Assembly: GCA_947074245.1 (NCBI GenBank) | Contig: CAMTOW010000179.1 | Span: 1 to 5,436, forward strand | Source: an uncultured Bacteroidales bacterium | GTDB taxonomy: Bacteria; Bacteroidota; Bacteroidia; Bacteroidales; JAUNSR01 | Reading direction: 5' to 3' | Length of the DNA: 5,436 nt | Shown here: positions 1 through 5,436 of the stretch, in pieces | Layout of the letters: every line of letters begins with the position of its first letter | How positions within the stretch are numbered: the first letter of the stretch is position 1 | Made by a program: the position numbers and the translations under genes | Notes under the pieces: generated by a model | Databases searched by the model: none | Told to the model about the DNA's origin: nothing | What the model saw: the letters and a program-made list of their open reading frames with translations, nothing else

Positions 1-2057
1 TCATAACCAATGCTCTTTCCGGAAATGACTCATTGGTATTGATGCCCACAGGGGGTGGAAAATCGATCTGCTATCAGATACCGGCTTTGGCCAAAAAAGG
101 TACAGTCGTCGTGATTTCTCCGCTCTTAGCTTTGATGAAAGATCAAGTCGATGCTCTGCGAGCCAACGGAATCCCTGCTGCCGCACTGTCGAGTATGCAA
201 AGCGAAGCGGAGGTCGAGATCATCAAGAACCAATGTATTTACGGAAAGCTGAAACTTCTCTATATCTCTCCCGAGCGTATGCTGGGAGAGATTGATTACT
301 TGCTCAAACGTATGGACATCTCCATGTTTGCTATTGATGAGGCGCATTGTATCTCTCAATGGGGACATGATTTCCGTCCGATGTATACCGAATTATCCAA
401 AATCAAGACATTCTTTCCCAATGTGCCCATTATGGCGCTTACGGCGACTGCCGATAAGATCACTCGGGAAGATATACTCCGTCAGCTTAATCTGGCGTCT
501 CCAACCGTTTTCATCACTTCTTTTGACCGACCAAACCTCAGTCTGAAGGTAAACAAAGGATTAAATAAGAAGCAGAAGCTTTTCGCGATTGTCGATTTTA
601 TCGATCGGCATCCCCGTCAATGCGGTATTGTCTATTGCATGAGTCGGAACAATGCCGAAATGGTAGCGAAAGAACTGCGAGAGTATGGGATTCAGACTTC
701 AGTATACCATGCCGGACTGACCCAACAGGAGCGAGAGATCGCTCAATCGGATTTTCTCAATGATCGGGTAGAGGTGATTTGTGCGACCATCGCTTTTGGA
801 ATGGGAATCGATAAATCGAATGTGAGATGGGTAATTCACTACAATATGCCCAAGAGCATTGAGTGTTATTACCAGGAAATCGGTCGCGCGGGTCGTGACG
901 GTATGCCGGGAGATACGTTGTTGTTCTACTCATTGGGCGATTTGGTGATGCTTTCGAAGTTCGCCTCCGAAAGCGGTCAGAGTGAGATCAATCTCGAACG
1001 ATTGAACCGGATGCAGCAATATGCCGAAAGTTCGGTCTGTCGCAGAAGAATCTTGCTGAGTTATTTCGGTGAAGTGGTCGAAGAGGACTGTGGGAATTGC
1101 GATGTATGCCGAAATCCGCCGATTCGCTTCGATGGAACGATTCTGGCTCAGAAAGCGCTCAGTGCCATCGTGCGTTCGGAAGAGAAGGTCGGTATCAATC
1201 TGTTGATTGACGTATTGCGCGGATCGAAACGTTTTGAAATTACCGAAAAAGGGTTGGATCAGATTAAGACATTTGGTGCAGGTGCCGATTTGTCTCACTC
1301 CGTTTGGAACGGCTATCTGCTTCAGATGATGCAGTTGGGCTGTTTTGAAATGGCTTATAACAAAGGAAATGTCTTAAAGGTGACTCATCTCGGCTGGAAG
1401 ATCTTGCGTAATGAAACCACCGTCGGGTTGTATGAGATCCGAGAGGAGCAATCTTCCGGCAAAGCGCCCAAACGTGGAGCTTATCCGCTTCCGGAAGAGA
1501 AGCTATTATCGGAAGAAGACCGCCTGTTCGAATCGTTGCGGATGTTGCGTAAAAAGATTGCCGTCGAAGAGGATGTCCCTGCCTATATCGTGTTTACAGA
1601 TAAGGTGCTTAACGAGATCGTTTCAAATAAACCATCTACCGTCGCTGCGTTTTCTTCCATCAGTGGTGTCGGTGAGCATAAAGCCCGTAAATATGGGAAG
1701 GAGTTCGTGGAGGTGGTTCGGAAAGAACTTCAAATCAAACGACAGAAGGGGGATTCTGCCCAACAGACGCTCCTGTTATACCAAAGCGGGATGTCGATCG
1801 ACGAAATCGTAGAGATGCGTGCGATTCAACGGCCTACGATCTACTCTCATTTGGCGCAAGCCTATACCGAGGGGAAAACTACAGATTATACGTCGCTGAT
1901 TACCAAAAAAGAGTTGCAGAAGATACGTACGGCACTTGCCAAAATCGGTAATCGGAAAGATCTTAAACCAATCTTCGAAATTCTCAACGGAGAGGTCGAA
2001 TATGGAAAGATCCGAATGGGTTTTGCGATCCTGCAAAAGGAGGAGTCGGATTCATAA
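1..2057 (+). CDS. recQ: ATP-dependent DNA helicase RecQ, missing its N-terminus at the window edge
   Basis: RecQ is a cytoplasmic 3'-to-5' DNA helicase that acts in recombination and replication-fork repair. The frame is open from base 3, giving 684 visible residues, so the true start and the upstream motif 0 are off the left edge; judging from related proteins of about 725 residues, roughly 40 are missing. Counting from the first full codon: Walker A (PTGGGKS, Lys20), the DEAH box (112-115) followed by CISQWGHDFR, TATA motif III (about 147-150) and motif VI (QEIGRAGRDG, 291-300) form the two RecA-like lobes. The zinc site is Cys346, Cys363, Cys366 and Cys369. An RQC winged helix follows (about 375-470), then an HRDC domain (about 503-575). 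The last ~100 residues hold a helix-turn-helix-like region (LLLYQSGMSIDEIVEM), matching the HTH_40-type extension of Bacteroidales RecQ and absent from E. coli RecQ. All catalytic motifs in view are intact. It ends at TAA, 40 bases before a strong terminator. Confidence 0.97.
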   Translation, partial: ITNALSGNDSLVLMPTGGGKSICYQIPALAKKGTVVVISPLLALMKDQVDALRANGIPAAALSSMQSEAEVEIIKNQCIYGKLKLLYISPERMLGEIDYLLKRMDISMFAIDEAHCISQWGHDFRPMYTELSKIKTFFPNVPIMALTATADKITREDILRQLNLASPTVFITSFDRPNLSLKVNKGLNKKQKLFAIVDFIDRHPRQCGIVYCMSRNNAEMVAKELREYGIQTSVYHAGLTQQEREIAQSDFLNDRVEVICATIAFGMGIDKSNVRWVIHYNMPKSIECYYQEIGRAGRDGMPGDTLLFYSLGDLVMLSKFASESGQSEINLERLNRMQQYAESSVCRRRILLSYFGEVVEEDCGNCDVCRNPPIRFDGTILAQKALSAIVRSEEKVGINLLIDVLRGSKRFEITEKGLDQIKTFGAGADLSHSVWNGYLLQMMQLGCFEMAYNKGNVLKVTHLGWKILRNETTVGLYEIREEQSSGKAPKRGAYPLPEEKLLSEEDRLFESLRMLRKKIAVEEDVPAYIVFTDKVLNEIVSNKPSTVAAFSSISGVGEHKARKYGKEFVEVVRKELQIKRQKGDSAQQTLLLYQSGMSIDEIVEMRAIQRPTIYSHLAQAYTEGKTTDYTSLITKKELQKIRTALAKIGNRKDLKPIFEILNGEVEYGKIRMGFAILQKEESDS

Positions 2058-2096
2058 TCAGTTCGCGTTTTAAATGTAAAACATATAAATACTTAG

Positions 2097-2135
2097 AAAG
2101 TCCTTGCAAATTCTTGCAGGGACTTTTTTGTTTTT
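2097..2135 (+). terminator. Intrinsic terminator of recQ
   Basis: A near-perfect hairpin is visible. The arm AAAGTCCTTGCAA (2097-2109) pairs with TTGCAGGGACTTT (2114-2126) through 13 pairs including one G-T wobble, around the 4-base loop ATTC. A T-rich tail (TTT G TTTTT) follows to 2135. It lies 40 bases after the recQ stop codon, so recQ is the last gene of its transcript. In the reverse direction the stem is followed by TTTCTAAG, which is a poor T tract, so it is mainly one-directional. Confidence 0.92.
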
Positions 2136-2210
2136 GCCTCTTCTAAATCATTTTTTCATTGTGATAGGCGATCTGTTTTAAGTCGTTTTAAACGGTTGCA
2201 GCCTATGAGC

Positions 2211-2244
2211 TTCCGATTATATACCGGCTGTGGCGGAATCGGAA
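2211..2244. repeat. 8-bp perfect inverted repeat with 18-base loop
   Basis: TTCCGATT at 2211-2218 is exactly complementary to AATCGGAA at 2237-2244. The loop is G/C-rich and has no T tract after it on either strand, so it does not look like a terminator. It may be a transcript stem-loop or a protein-binding dyad; the role is unknown. Confidence 0.5.
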
Positions 2245-2283
2245 TCTGATTTTCGGATGAAGAGCAGTTGATGGCTTATCGGA

Positions 2284-2333
2284 TCACAACTGTGTGTCAT
2301 TGTGAACACAGCTGTTTGTCCGGTGAATCACAA
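2284..2333. repeat. Degenerate direct repeat with 22-bp spacing and interleaved inverted repeats
   Basis: CACAACTGT (2285), CACAGCTGT (2307) and CACAATTAT (2329) start exactly 22 bases apart, about two helical turns. The first two units agree at 12 of their first 14 bases, and TCACAA recurs exactly at 2284 and 2328. Two 6-bp inverted repeats with identical 10-base spacers are interleaved here: TCACAA (2284-2289) with TTGTGA (2300-2305), and CTGTGT (2290-2295) with ACACAG (2306-2311). Repeat units are short, so chance is not excluded. Confidence 0.4.
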
Positions 2334-2344
2334 TTATGATCACC
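2322..2344. repeat. Short hairpin sequence next to a promoter-like site
   Basis: GGTGA (2322-2326) and TCA (2328-2330) pair with TGA (2337-2339) and TCACC (2340-2344), leaving a single bulged base at 2327 and the 6-base loop CAATTA. If the minus-strand promoter-like sequence at 2347-2377 is real, this hairpin would sit at the very 5' end of its transcript. Confidence 0.4.
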
Positions 2345-2346
2345 CC

Positions 2347-2377
2347 CAAACCTATGGGGAAATAAAAAAATCCCAAT
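2347..2377 (-). promoter_or_regulatory. Possible Bacteroides-type promoter (-33 / -7) facing recQ
   Basis: On the minus strand, TAGGTTTG (2354 down to 2347) matches the Bacteroides primary sigma factor -7 consensus TAnnTTTG at every fixed base. ATTG (2377 to 2374) lies 19 bases upstream, matching three of four bases of the -33 TTTG box at the expected spacing. Transcription would start near 2342-2344 and run leftward toward the 3' end of recQ, where no gene is annotated. It overlaps the stem of the fmt-side terminator, so the match may be accidental. Confidence 0.3.
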
Positions 2378-2409
2378 CGATGAGCGATGAAAACTCATTG
2401 ATTGGGATT
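2361..2409 (-). terminator. Intrinsic terminator of the fmt transcription unit
   Basis: On the minus strand AATCCCAATC (2409-2400) pairs with GATTGGGATT (2378-2369). After one mismatch (2399/2379), ATGAG pairs with CTCAT, closing a 9-base loop (2393-2385). The stem runs directly into TTTTTTTATTT (to 2361). It begins 37 bases after the fmt stop codon. The plus-strand side after the stem has no T tract, so it serves only the leftward transcript. Confidence 0.9.
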
Positions 2410-2446
2410 GGCTATATCAGAATCCAATCGGATTTATTGAATCGAA

Positions 2447-3418
2447 TCAGATTAATTTGAATTCGTCGGTAATTTTAAAACCATTCAGAAGATCCTTGAT
2501 CTCCATCCGTTTCTTTCCGGCAAGTTGCAGGTTTTTCAATCGGATGAATCCGCCTTCGGCAGCGACATCGACAGATGATTTCCCGTCCGTGCGTATGCTT
2601 CCGGCAGGGAGCGTGTGCGGTTCTTCTATTTTTTGAGCTTCGAGGATCTTTACCATAAGCTGTTCACCTTCGGGAGTGACAAATTCGCTCCACGCAGCAG
2701 GGTAGGGCGACATGCCGCGAATCAAATTATAAACAGCATGCACGGGAGCGTTCCAATCGATACGACAGGTTTCTTTGAAGATTTTCGGAGCAGCCTTCAG
2801 ATCGGTTTCGCTTTGATAGAACTTCGATTGATCGATGGCTTCGATATCGCCCTGCAAAATCGCATCCACGGTATCGGTCACTAAAGTGGCGCCTTGCTTC
2901 ATCAATCGATCATGAACCGATCCTACATTTTCGTCTTCACCGATAGAAAGGCGTATCTGTTTGATGATCTTTCCGGTGTCGATCTCGTGAGTTAGGAAGA
3001 AGGTTGTTGCTCCGGTTTCTTTCTCTCCGTTGATCACAGCCCAGTTGATCGGAGCGGCTCCGCGATATTGAGGTAGTAAGGACGCATGCAGATTGAATGT
3101 GCCCAAACGAGGCATATTCCATACCACTTCGGGTAGCATTCTGAACGCAACGACGATCTGAAGATCGGCATTCCATTCCTTTAATTCAGCGAGGAACTGT
3201 TCGTCTTTCAGTTTTTCCGGTTGTAGTAGCGGAAGATTCACCGAAAGGGCGTATTCCTTCACTGCTGAGTATTGCAGCTTATGCCCGCGGCCAGCAGGTT
3301 TATCCGGCATCGTGATCACACCGACTACATTGTATCCGCCTTCTACAAGCGCTTTGAGACTTTCGACCGCAAAATCGGGTGTCCCCATATAAACGATCCT
3401 TAGGTCTTTCTTATCCAT
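2447..3418 (-). CDS. fmt: Methionyl-tRNA formyltransferase
   Basis: Fmt transfers the formyl group from 10-formyltetrahydrofolate to the amino group of Met-tRNAfMet, producing the initiator tRNA of bacterial translation; it is cytoplasmic. With the ATG at 3418 the protein has 323 residues, close to the 315 of E. coli Fmt. The N-terminal formyltransferase domain shows MGTPDFAV (11-18), the tRNA-contacting loop PDKPAGRGHKL (38-48), the catalytic Asn109 and His111 within NLHASLLPQYRGAAPI, and Asp148 within HEIDTGK. The C-terminal OB-like domain starts near CRIDWNAP (218-225) with IRGMSPYPAAW after it. An in-frame TTG at 3427 would add three residues, but the ATG fits the family start better. No Shine-Dalgarno sequence is seen; the leader is T/A-rich, as usual for Bacteroidota. 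It is the last gene before the terminator and lies 34 bases after the CLC gene. Nothing appears broken. Confidence 0.97.
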   Translation of the reverse strand: MDKKDLRIVYMGTPDFAVESLKALVEGGYNVVGVITMPDKPAGRGHKLQYSAVKEYALSVNLPLLQPEKLKDEQFLAELKEWNADLQIVVAFRMLPEVVWNMPRLGTFNLHASLLPQYRGAAPINWAVINGEKETGATTFFLTHEIDTGKIIKQIRLSIGEDENVGSVHDRLMKQGATLVTDTVDAILQGDIEAIDQSKFYQSETDLKAAPKIFKETCRIDWNAPVHAVYNLIRGMSPYPAAWSEFVTPEGEQLMVKILEAQKIEEPHTLPAGSIRTDGKSSVDVAAEGGFIRLKNLQLAGKKRMEIKDLLNGFKITDEFKLI

Positions 3419-3452
3419 AATAAACAAAGAAATTCAACGATTAATACTTGAT

Positions 3453-5234
3453 TTATTCTTCCGAGAAGTGTTTCAACACTTTTCGGTAAGAATTAAAGAT
3501 TTTGGCTTTTGATACGAATCCGATGTATTGTCCGTTTTCAACGACAGGGAGATTCCACGCGTTCGTATCGTCAAACAGGTTCATCACTTTTTCCATCGGC
3601 ATGCCGATTTCGATTTTCGCCGGTGGCGATATCATGAACTGTTTTACTTTCATTTTACTGTACAGACGCGGTTGAAACATGATGTTTCGGATATCGTTCA
3701 ATAATACAACACCCAGAAATTTATTGTTATCGTCCGTTACAGGGAATATATTTCGTTCGGAACTCGAAATCACTTTGATCATATCACCCAAAGTCATGTC
3801 TGGATGAACGATCTGAAGGTCTTTTTCAATCACATTATCCATCTTAAGCAAGGTCAATACGGCTTTGTCTTTGTGATGGGTGATCAATTCTCCTTTTTTA
3901 GCGAGTCGTCGCGTATAGATGCTATACGGTTCGAATATTCGGATCGTACCATAAGAGATGGTAGAGGCGATCATAAGCGGGAGAAAGAGGTCGAATCCGC
4001 CGGTTAGTTCGGCGCTAAGGAAGATTCCCATCAGCGGAGCGTGCATAACGCCCGACATCACCGCCGCCATACCGATCACGGCGAAGTTTTTTTCCGGTAG
4101 GAAAGGAGCGTAACCGAAATGATTCATCGCGTAGGCGAATAAGAATCCGGCCAAATTGCCCAGAAACAAACTCGGCGCGAAAGTACCCCCGACGCCGCCT
4201 CCGCCATTAGTGGCAGCAGTAGCGAATACTTTCGAAAGGATAATCAAAATGATGAATGAGGAGAATACCCAGAAGTTCTCACGACGTTCGTAGAAGAAAC
4301 TGTTTACGGTCATGTGATCGTAATTGCCCGAATAGATATCCAGGATAGCACTGTATCCTTCCCCGTAAAGAGGAGGGAGGATAAAGATCAGGATACTCAG
4401 AACAATCGAACCTAAAATGAATTTTTTCCAAGGGTTATTCAGCTTTTTCAGGAAGTCTTCCGCCCAAAACATACATCGGGTAAAATACAGAGATGTGAAA
4501 CCGCAGATCACGCCCAGAAGAATCACATACGGGATGCGTTCGGCCAGGAACGGGTCGGTCTGTTCGAAGCTGAACTGAGCCATCGGACCCGAAAAGATAT
4601 AGGCGATTGAAGCAGCAGTTACGGCCGAAATAAGCAATGGCATAATTGAAAATGCCGTAAGATCGAGCATGAGAACCTCGATCGTGAAAAGCAAACCGGC
4701 GATCGGAGCTTTAAAGATACCGGCGATACCGGCAGTGGCGCCGCAACCCAGCAGAAGCATAAGCGTGCGTTGATCCATTTTGAAGAAGCGCCCTACGTTT
4801 GATCCGATAGCAGCACCGGTATATACGATAGGGGCCTCCGCACCGACGGATCCACCAAACCCGATTGTAACCGAACTGGCTACCACCGATGTATACATAT
4901 TATGGGGTTTAAGTCTGCTTTTTCGTTGGGAGATGGCATAAAGAATACGCGTCACACCATGACTTATATCGTCTTTTACGATATAACGGACGTAGAGTCC
5001 GGTCAGGAAGATACCGATAACGGGATAAAGCAGGTAGAGGTAGTTGGCCTGCTCCATATCGAAATGATCCGTCAATAAACCTTGAATGCCGTGTATGATG
5101 AACTTCAGTAACAATGACGCTCCGGCACCCAATAAACCTGTGATAAAACTTAAAATAAGAATGAAATTCTTTTCAGTGATATGACGCTCTCTCCAGAGAA
5201 TCATTTTCAAATACCAATCTGTATTTAACCGCAT
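3453..5234 (-). CDS. CLC family chloride channel/transporter with C-terminal CBS pair
   Basis: A 593-residue inner-membrane CLC protein; the family works as dimers that pass Cl- through a channel or exchange it for H+. The membrane part spans about residues 22-440. Filter motifs, compared with E. coli ClC-ec1, are ISHGV (90-94, in place of GSGIP, with central Ser91 kept), GAEAP (131-135, in place of GREGP, with gating Glu133 kept), GGTFAP (349-354) and Tyr437 in EPYS. Where ClC-ec1 has IEE with proton-pathway Glu203, this protein has IEV (Val187), so proton coupling is doubtful. Two CBS domains (about 467-522 and 530-588) form a cytoplasmic regulatory module that in this family can bind adenine nucleotides. 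The ATG at 5234 is chosen because it fills the space after the upstream gene; Met11 (5204) is an alternative. Neither start has a clear Shine-Dalgarno sequence. It starts 12 bases after the sugar transferase stop and ends 34 bases before fmt, so co-transcription is likely. The transported ion cannot be proven from sequence. Confidence 0.95.
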   Translation of the reverse strand: MRLNTDWYLKMILWRERHITEKNFILILSFITGLLGAGASLLLKFIIHGIQGLLTDHFDMEQANYLYLLYPVIGIFLTGLYVRYIVKDDISHGVTRILYAISQRKSRLKPHNMYTSVVASSVTIGFGGSVGAEAPIVYTGAAIGSNVGRFFKMDQRTLMLLLGCGATAGIAGIFKAPIAGLLFTIEVLMLDLTAFSIMPLLISAVTAASIAYIFSGPMAQFSFEQTDPFLAERIPYVILLGVICGFTSLYFTRCMFWAEDFLKKLNNPWKKFILGSIVLSILIFILPPLYGEGYSAILDIYSGNYDHMTVNSFFYERRENFWVFSSFIILIILSKVFATAATNGGGGVGGTFAPSLFLGNLAGFLFAYAMNHFGYAPFLPEKNFAVIGMAAVMSGVMHAPLMGIFLSAELTGGFDLFLPLMIASTISYGTIRIFEPYSIYTRRLAKKGELITHHKDKAVLTLLKMDNVIEKDLQIVHPDMTLGDMIKVISSSERNIFPVTDDNNKFLGVVLLNDIRNIMFQPRLYSKMKVKQFMISPPAKIEIGMPMEKVMNLFDDTNAWNLPVVENGQYIGFVSKAKIFNSYRKVLKHFSEE

Positions 5235-5246
5235 ATTTTTTTATTT

Positions 5247-5436
5247 CTATATTCCTCTTCCCGTCACTACTGTCCGGACGGTATAAATCAATATTTTATA
5301 ATCTACCGCCAATGACATGTATTTAAGATATAGAAGATCATATTTAAGGCTACCCACCATCTGCTCGACATCGTAGGCATATCCATATTCCACAATCCCT
5401 CAGGACGGGATGCGGGGTTGGTTCTGTCGCACCAGG
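5247..5436 (-). pseudogene. 3' end of a polyprenyl glycosylphosphotransferase (sugar transferase), frame interrupted by TGA
   Basis: The last 50 codons (5399 down to 5250, stop TAG at 5247) read GIVEYGYAYDVEQMV, then LKYDLLYLKYMSLAVDYKIL, ending VVTGRGI. This matches the C-terminal tail of bacterial sugar transferases that move a sugar-1-phosphate onto undecaprenyl phosphate to start capsule, exopolysaccharide or O-antigen units at the inner membrane. In this family the tail follows RPGITSWG. Here the same register reads QPRIPS, then TGA (5400-5402), then G: Pro, Ile, Ser and Gly are kept, Arg, Gly and Thr are changed, and Trp has become a stop. The frame remains aligned, so substitutions rather than a frameshift explain it. 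All changes lie in the last 40 bases of the window, which may be low-quality contig-end sequence, so the gene may be intact in the organism. The catalytic N-terminal part is outside the window. The stop lies 12 bases before the CLC start, suggesting one operon. Confidence 0.7.

Larger units (their letters stand above)
2058..2446. other. Convergent intergenic region between recQ and fmt
   Basis: These 389 bases separate two genes that point at each other. About 40 bases at the left and 50 at the right are accounted for by the intrinsic terminators of recQ and of the fmt unit. The roughly 225 bases between the terminators hold no convincing gene: the open frames there are 27 codons or less and lack ribosome binding sites. 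They do contain an 8-bp inverted repeat, a short hairpin, a degenerate repeat with 22-bp spacing and a minus-strand promoter-like sequence, listed separately. Neither flanking gene needs a promoter here, so these elements are unexplained by the neighbours. The stretch could be a small RNA locus or simply a decayed remnant. Confidence 0.8.

Noticed and set aside
33..35. TTG as a possible start of recQ
   Set aside because: The frame is open to base 3 and the ten earlier codons match the RecQ segment before Walker A; a start here would remove essential N-terminal sequence.
930..1298. Open frame of 122 codons on the minus strand inside recQ
   Set aside because: It is fully antisense to the conserved zinc and RQC region of recQ, has no recognisable domain and no ribosome binding site; it is a shadow of recQ codon use.
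1411..1812. Open frame of 133 codons on the plus strand inside recQ
   Set aside because: It overlaps the HRDC-coding part of recQ in another frame; the Arg/Ser/Cys-rich translation has no family resemblance.
2217..2300. 27-codon minus-strand frame downstream of the promoter-like site
   Set aside because: No ribosome binding site and no recognisable protein features; not enough support for a gene.
2284..2311. H-type RNA pseudoknot formed by the two interleaved 6-bp stems
   Set aside because: The order of arms is that of a pseudoknot, but both crossing loops would have zero bases, which is not sterically reasonable for two full 6-bp stems; alternative hairpins are more plausible.
2271..2339. 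22-codon plus-strand frame with three cysteines (CHCEHSC)
   Set aside because: Very short, no promoter, only a weak purine-rich stretch upstream, and its sequence is made by the repeat units; chance is the simpler explanation.
3419..3427. TTG at 3427 as the start of fmt
   Set aside because: It adds only three residues and the ATG at 3418 places the MGTPDFAV motif at the usual distance from the start.
5400..5402. TGA read as tryptophan (altered genetic code)
   Set aside because: fmt terminates at TGA where the family ends, and the other genes use TGG for Trp; one TGA at the window edge is not evidence of recoding.
1..5436. Mobile element, CRISPR array, tRNA or rRNA gene
   Set aside because: No transposase, long terminal repeats, spacer-repeat arrays or RNA gene signatures were seen on either strand.

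Overview
This window most likely comes from a member of the Bacteroidota, probably order Bacteroidales. The signs are: a RecQ helicase carrying the extra C-terminal helix-turn-helix region common in that group; a CLC transporter of the GAEAP-filter type with two CBS domains; a polyprenyl glycosylphosphotransferase C-terminus of the Bacteroidales style; A/T-rich gene starts without clear Shine-Dalgarno sequences; and one promoter-like match to the Bacteroides TTTG / TAnnTTTG consensus. Genus cannot be fixed from the sequence alone. Both ends cut through genes, so this may be a whole short contig.

Layout: recQ (1-2057, + strand) lacks only its N-terminus, which lies off the left edge. It is followed by a strong intrinsic terminator (2097-2135). 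A 389-base convergent intergenic region (2058-2446) follows and ends at the terminator of the opposite operon (2361-2409). From the right edge, three genes run leftward on the minus strand with short gaps: the 3' end of a sugar transferase for cell-surface polysaccharide (5247-5436), a CLC chloride channel/transporter (3453-5234) starting 12 bases later, and fmt, methionyl-tRNA formyltransferase (2447-3418), 34 bases after that. The spacing and the single terminator after fmt suggest one transcription unit.

How the genes relate: recQ (DNA repair) and fmt (translation initiation) are housekeeping genes. The CLC protein handles anions at the inner membrane, and the sugar transferase would start assembly of a lipid-linked glycan. 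I see no shared pathway; the arrangement looks like ordinary chromosomal backbone. I do not see a new defence, mobile or biosynthetic system.

Points worth a second look: an in-frame TGA at the conserved Trp codon of the sugar transferase close to the window edge, possibly an edge-of-contig sequence error; a CLC protein with valine where Cl-/H+ exchangers usually have the internal proton glutamate; and a promoter-like sequence plus unusual inverted and 22-bp-spaced repeats between the two facing terminators, which could mark a small RNA.
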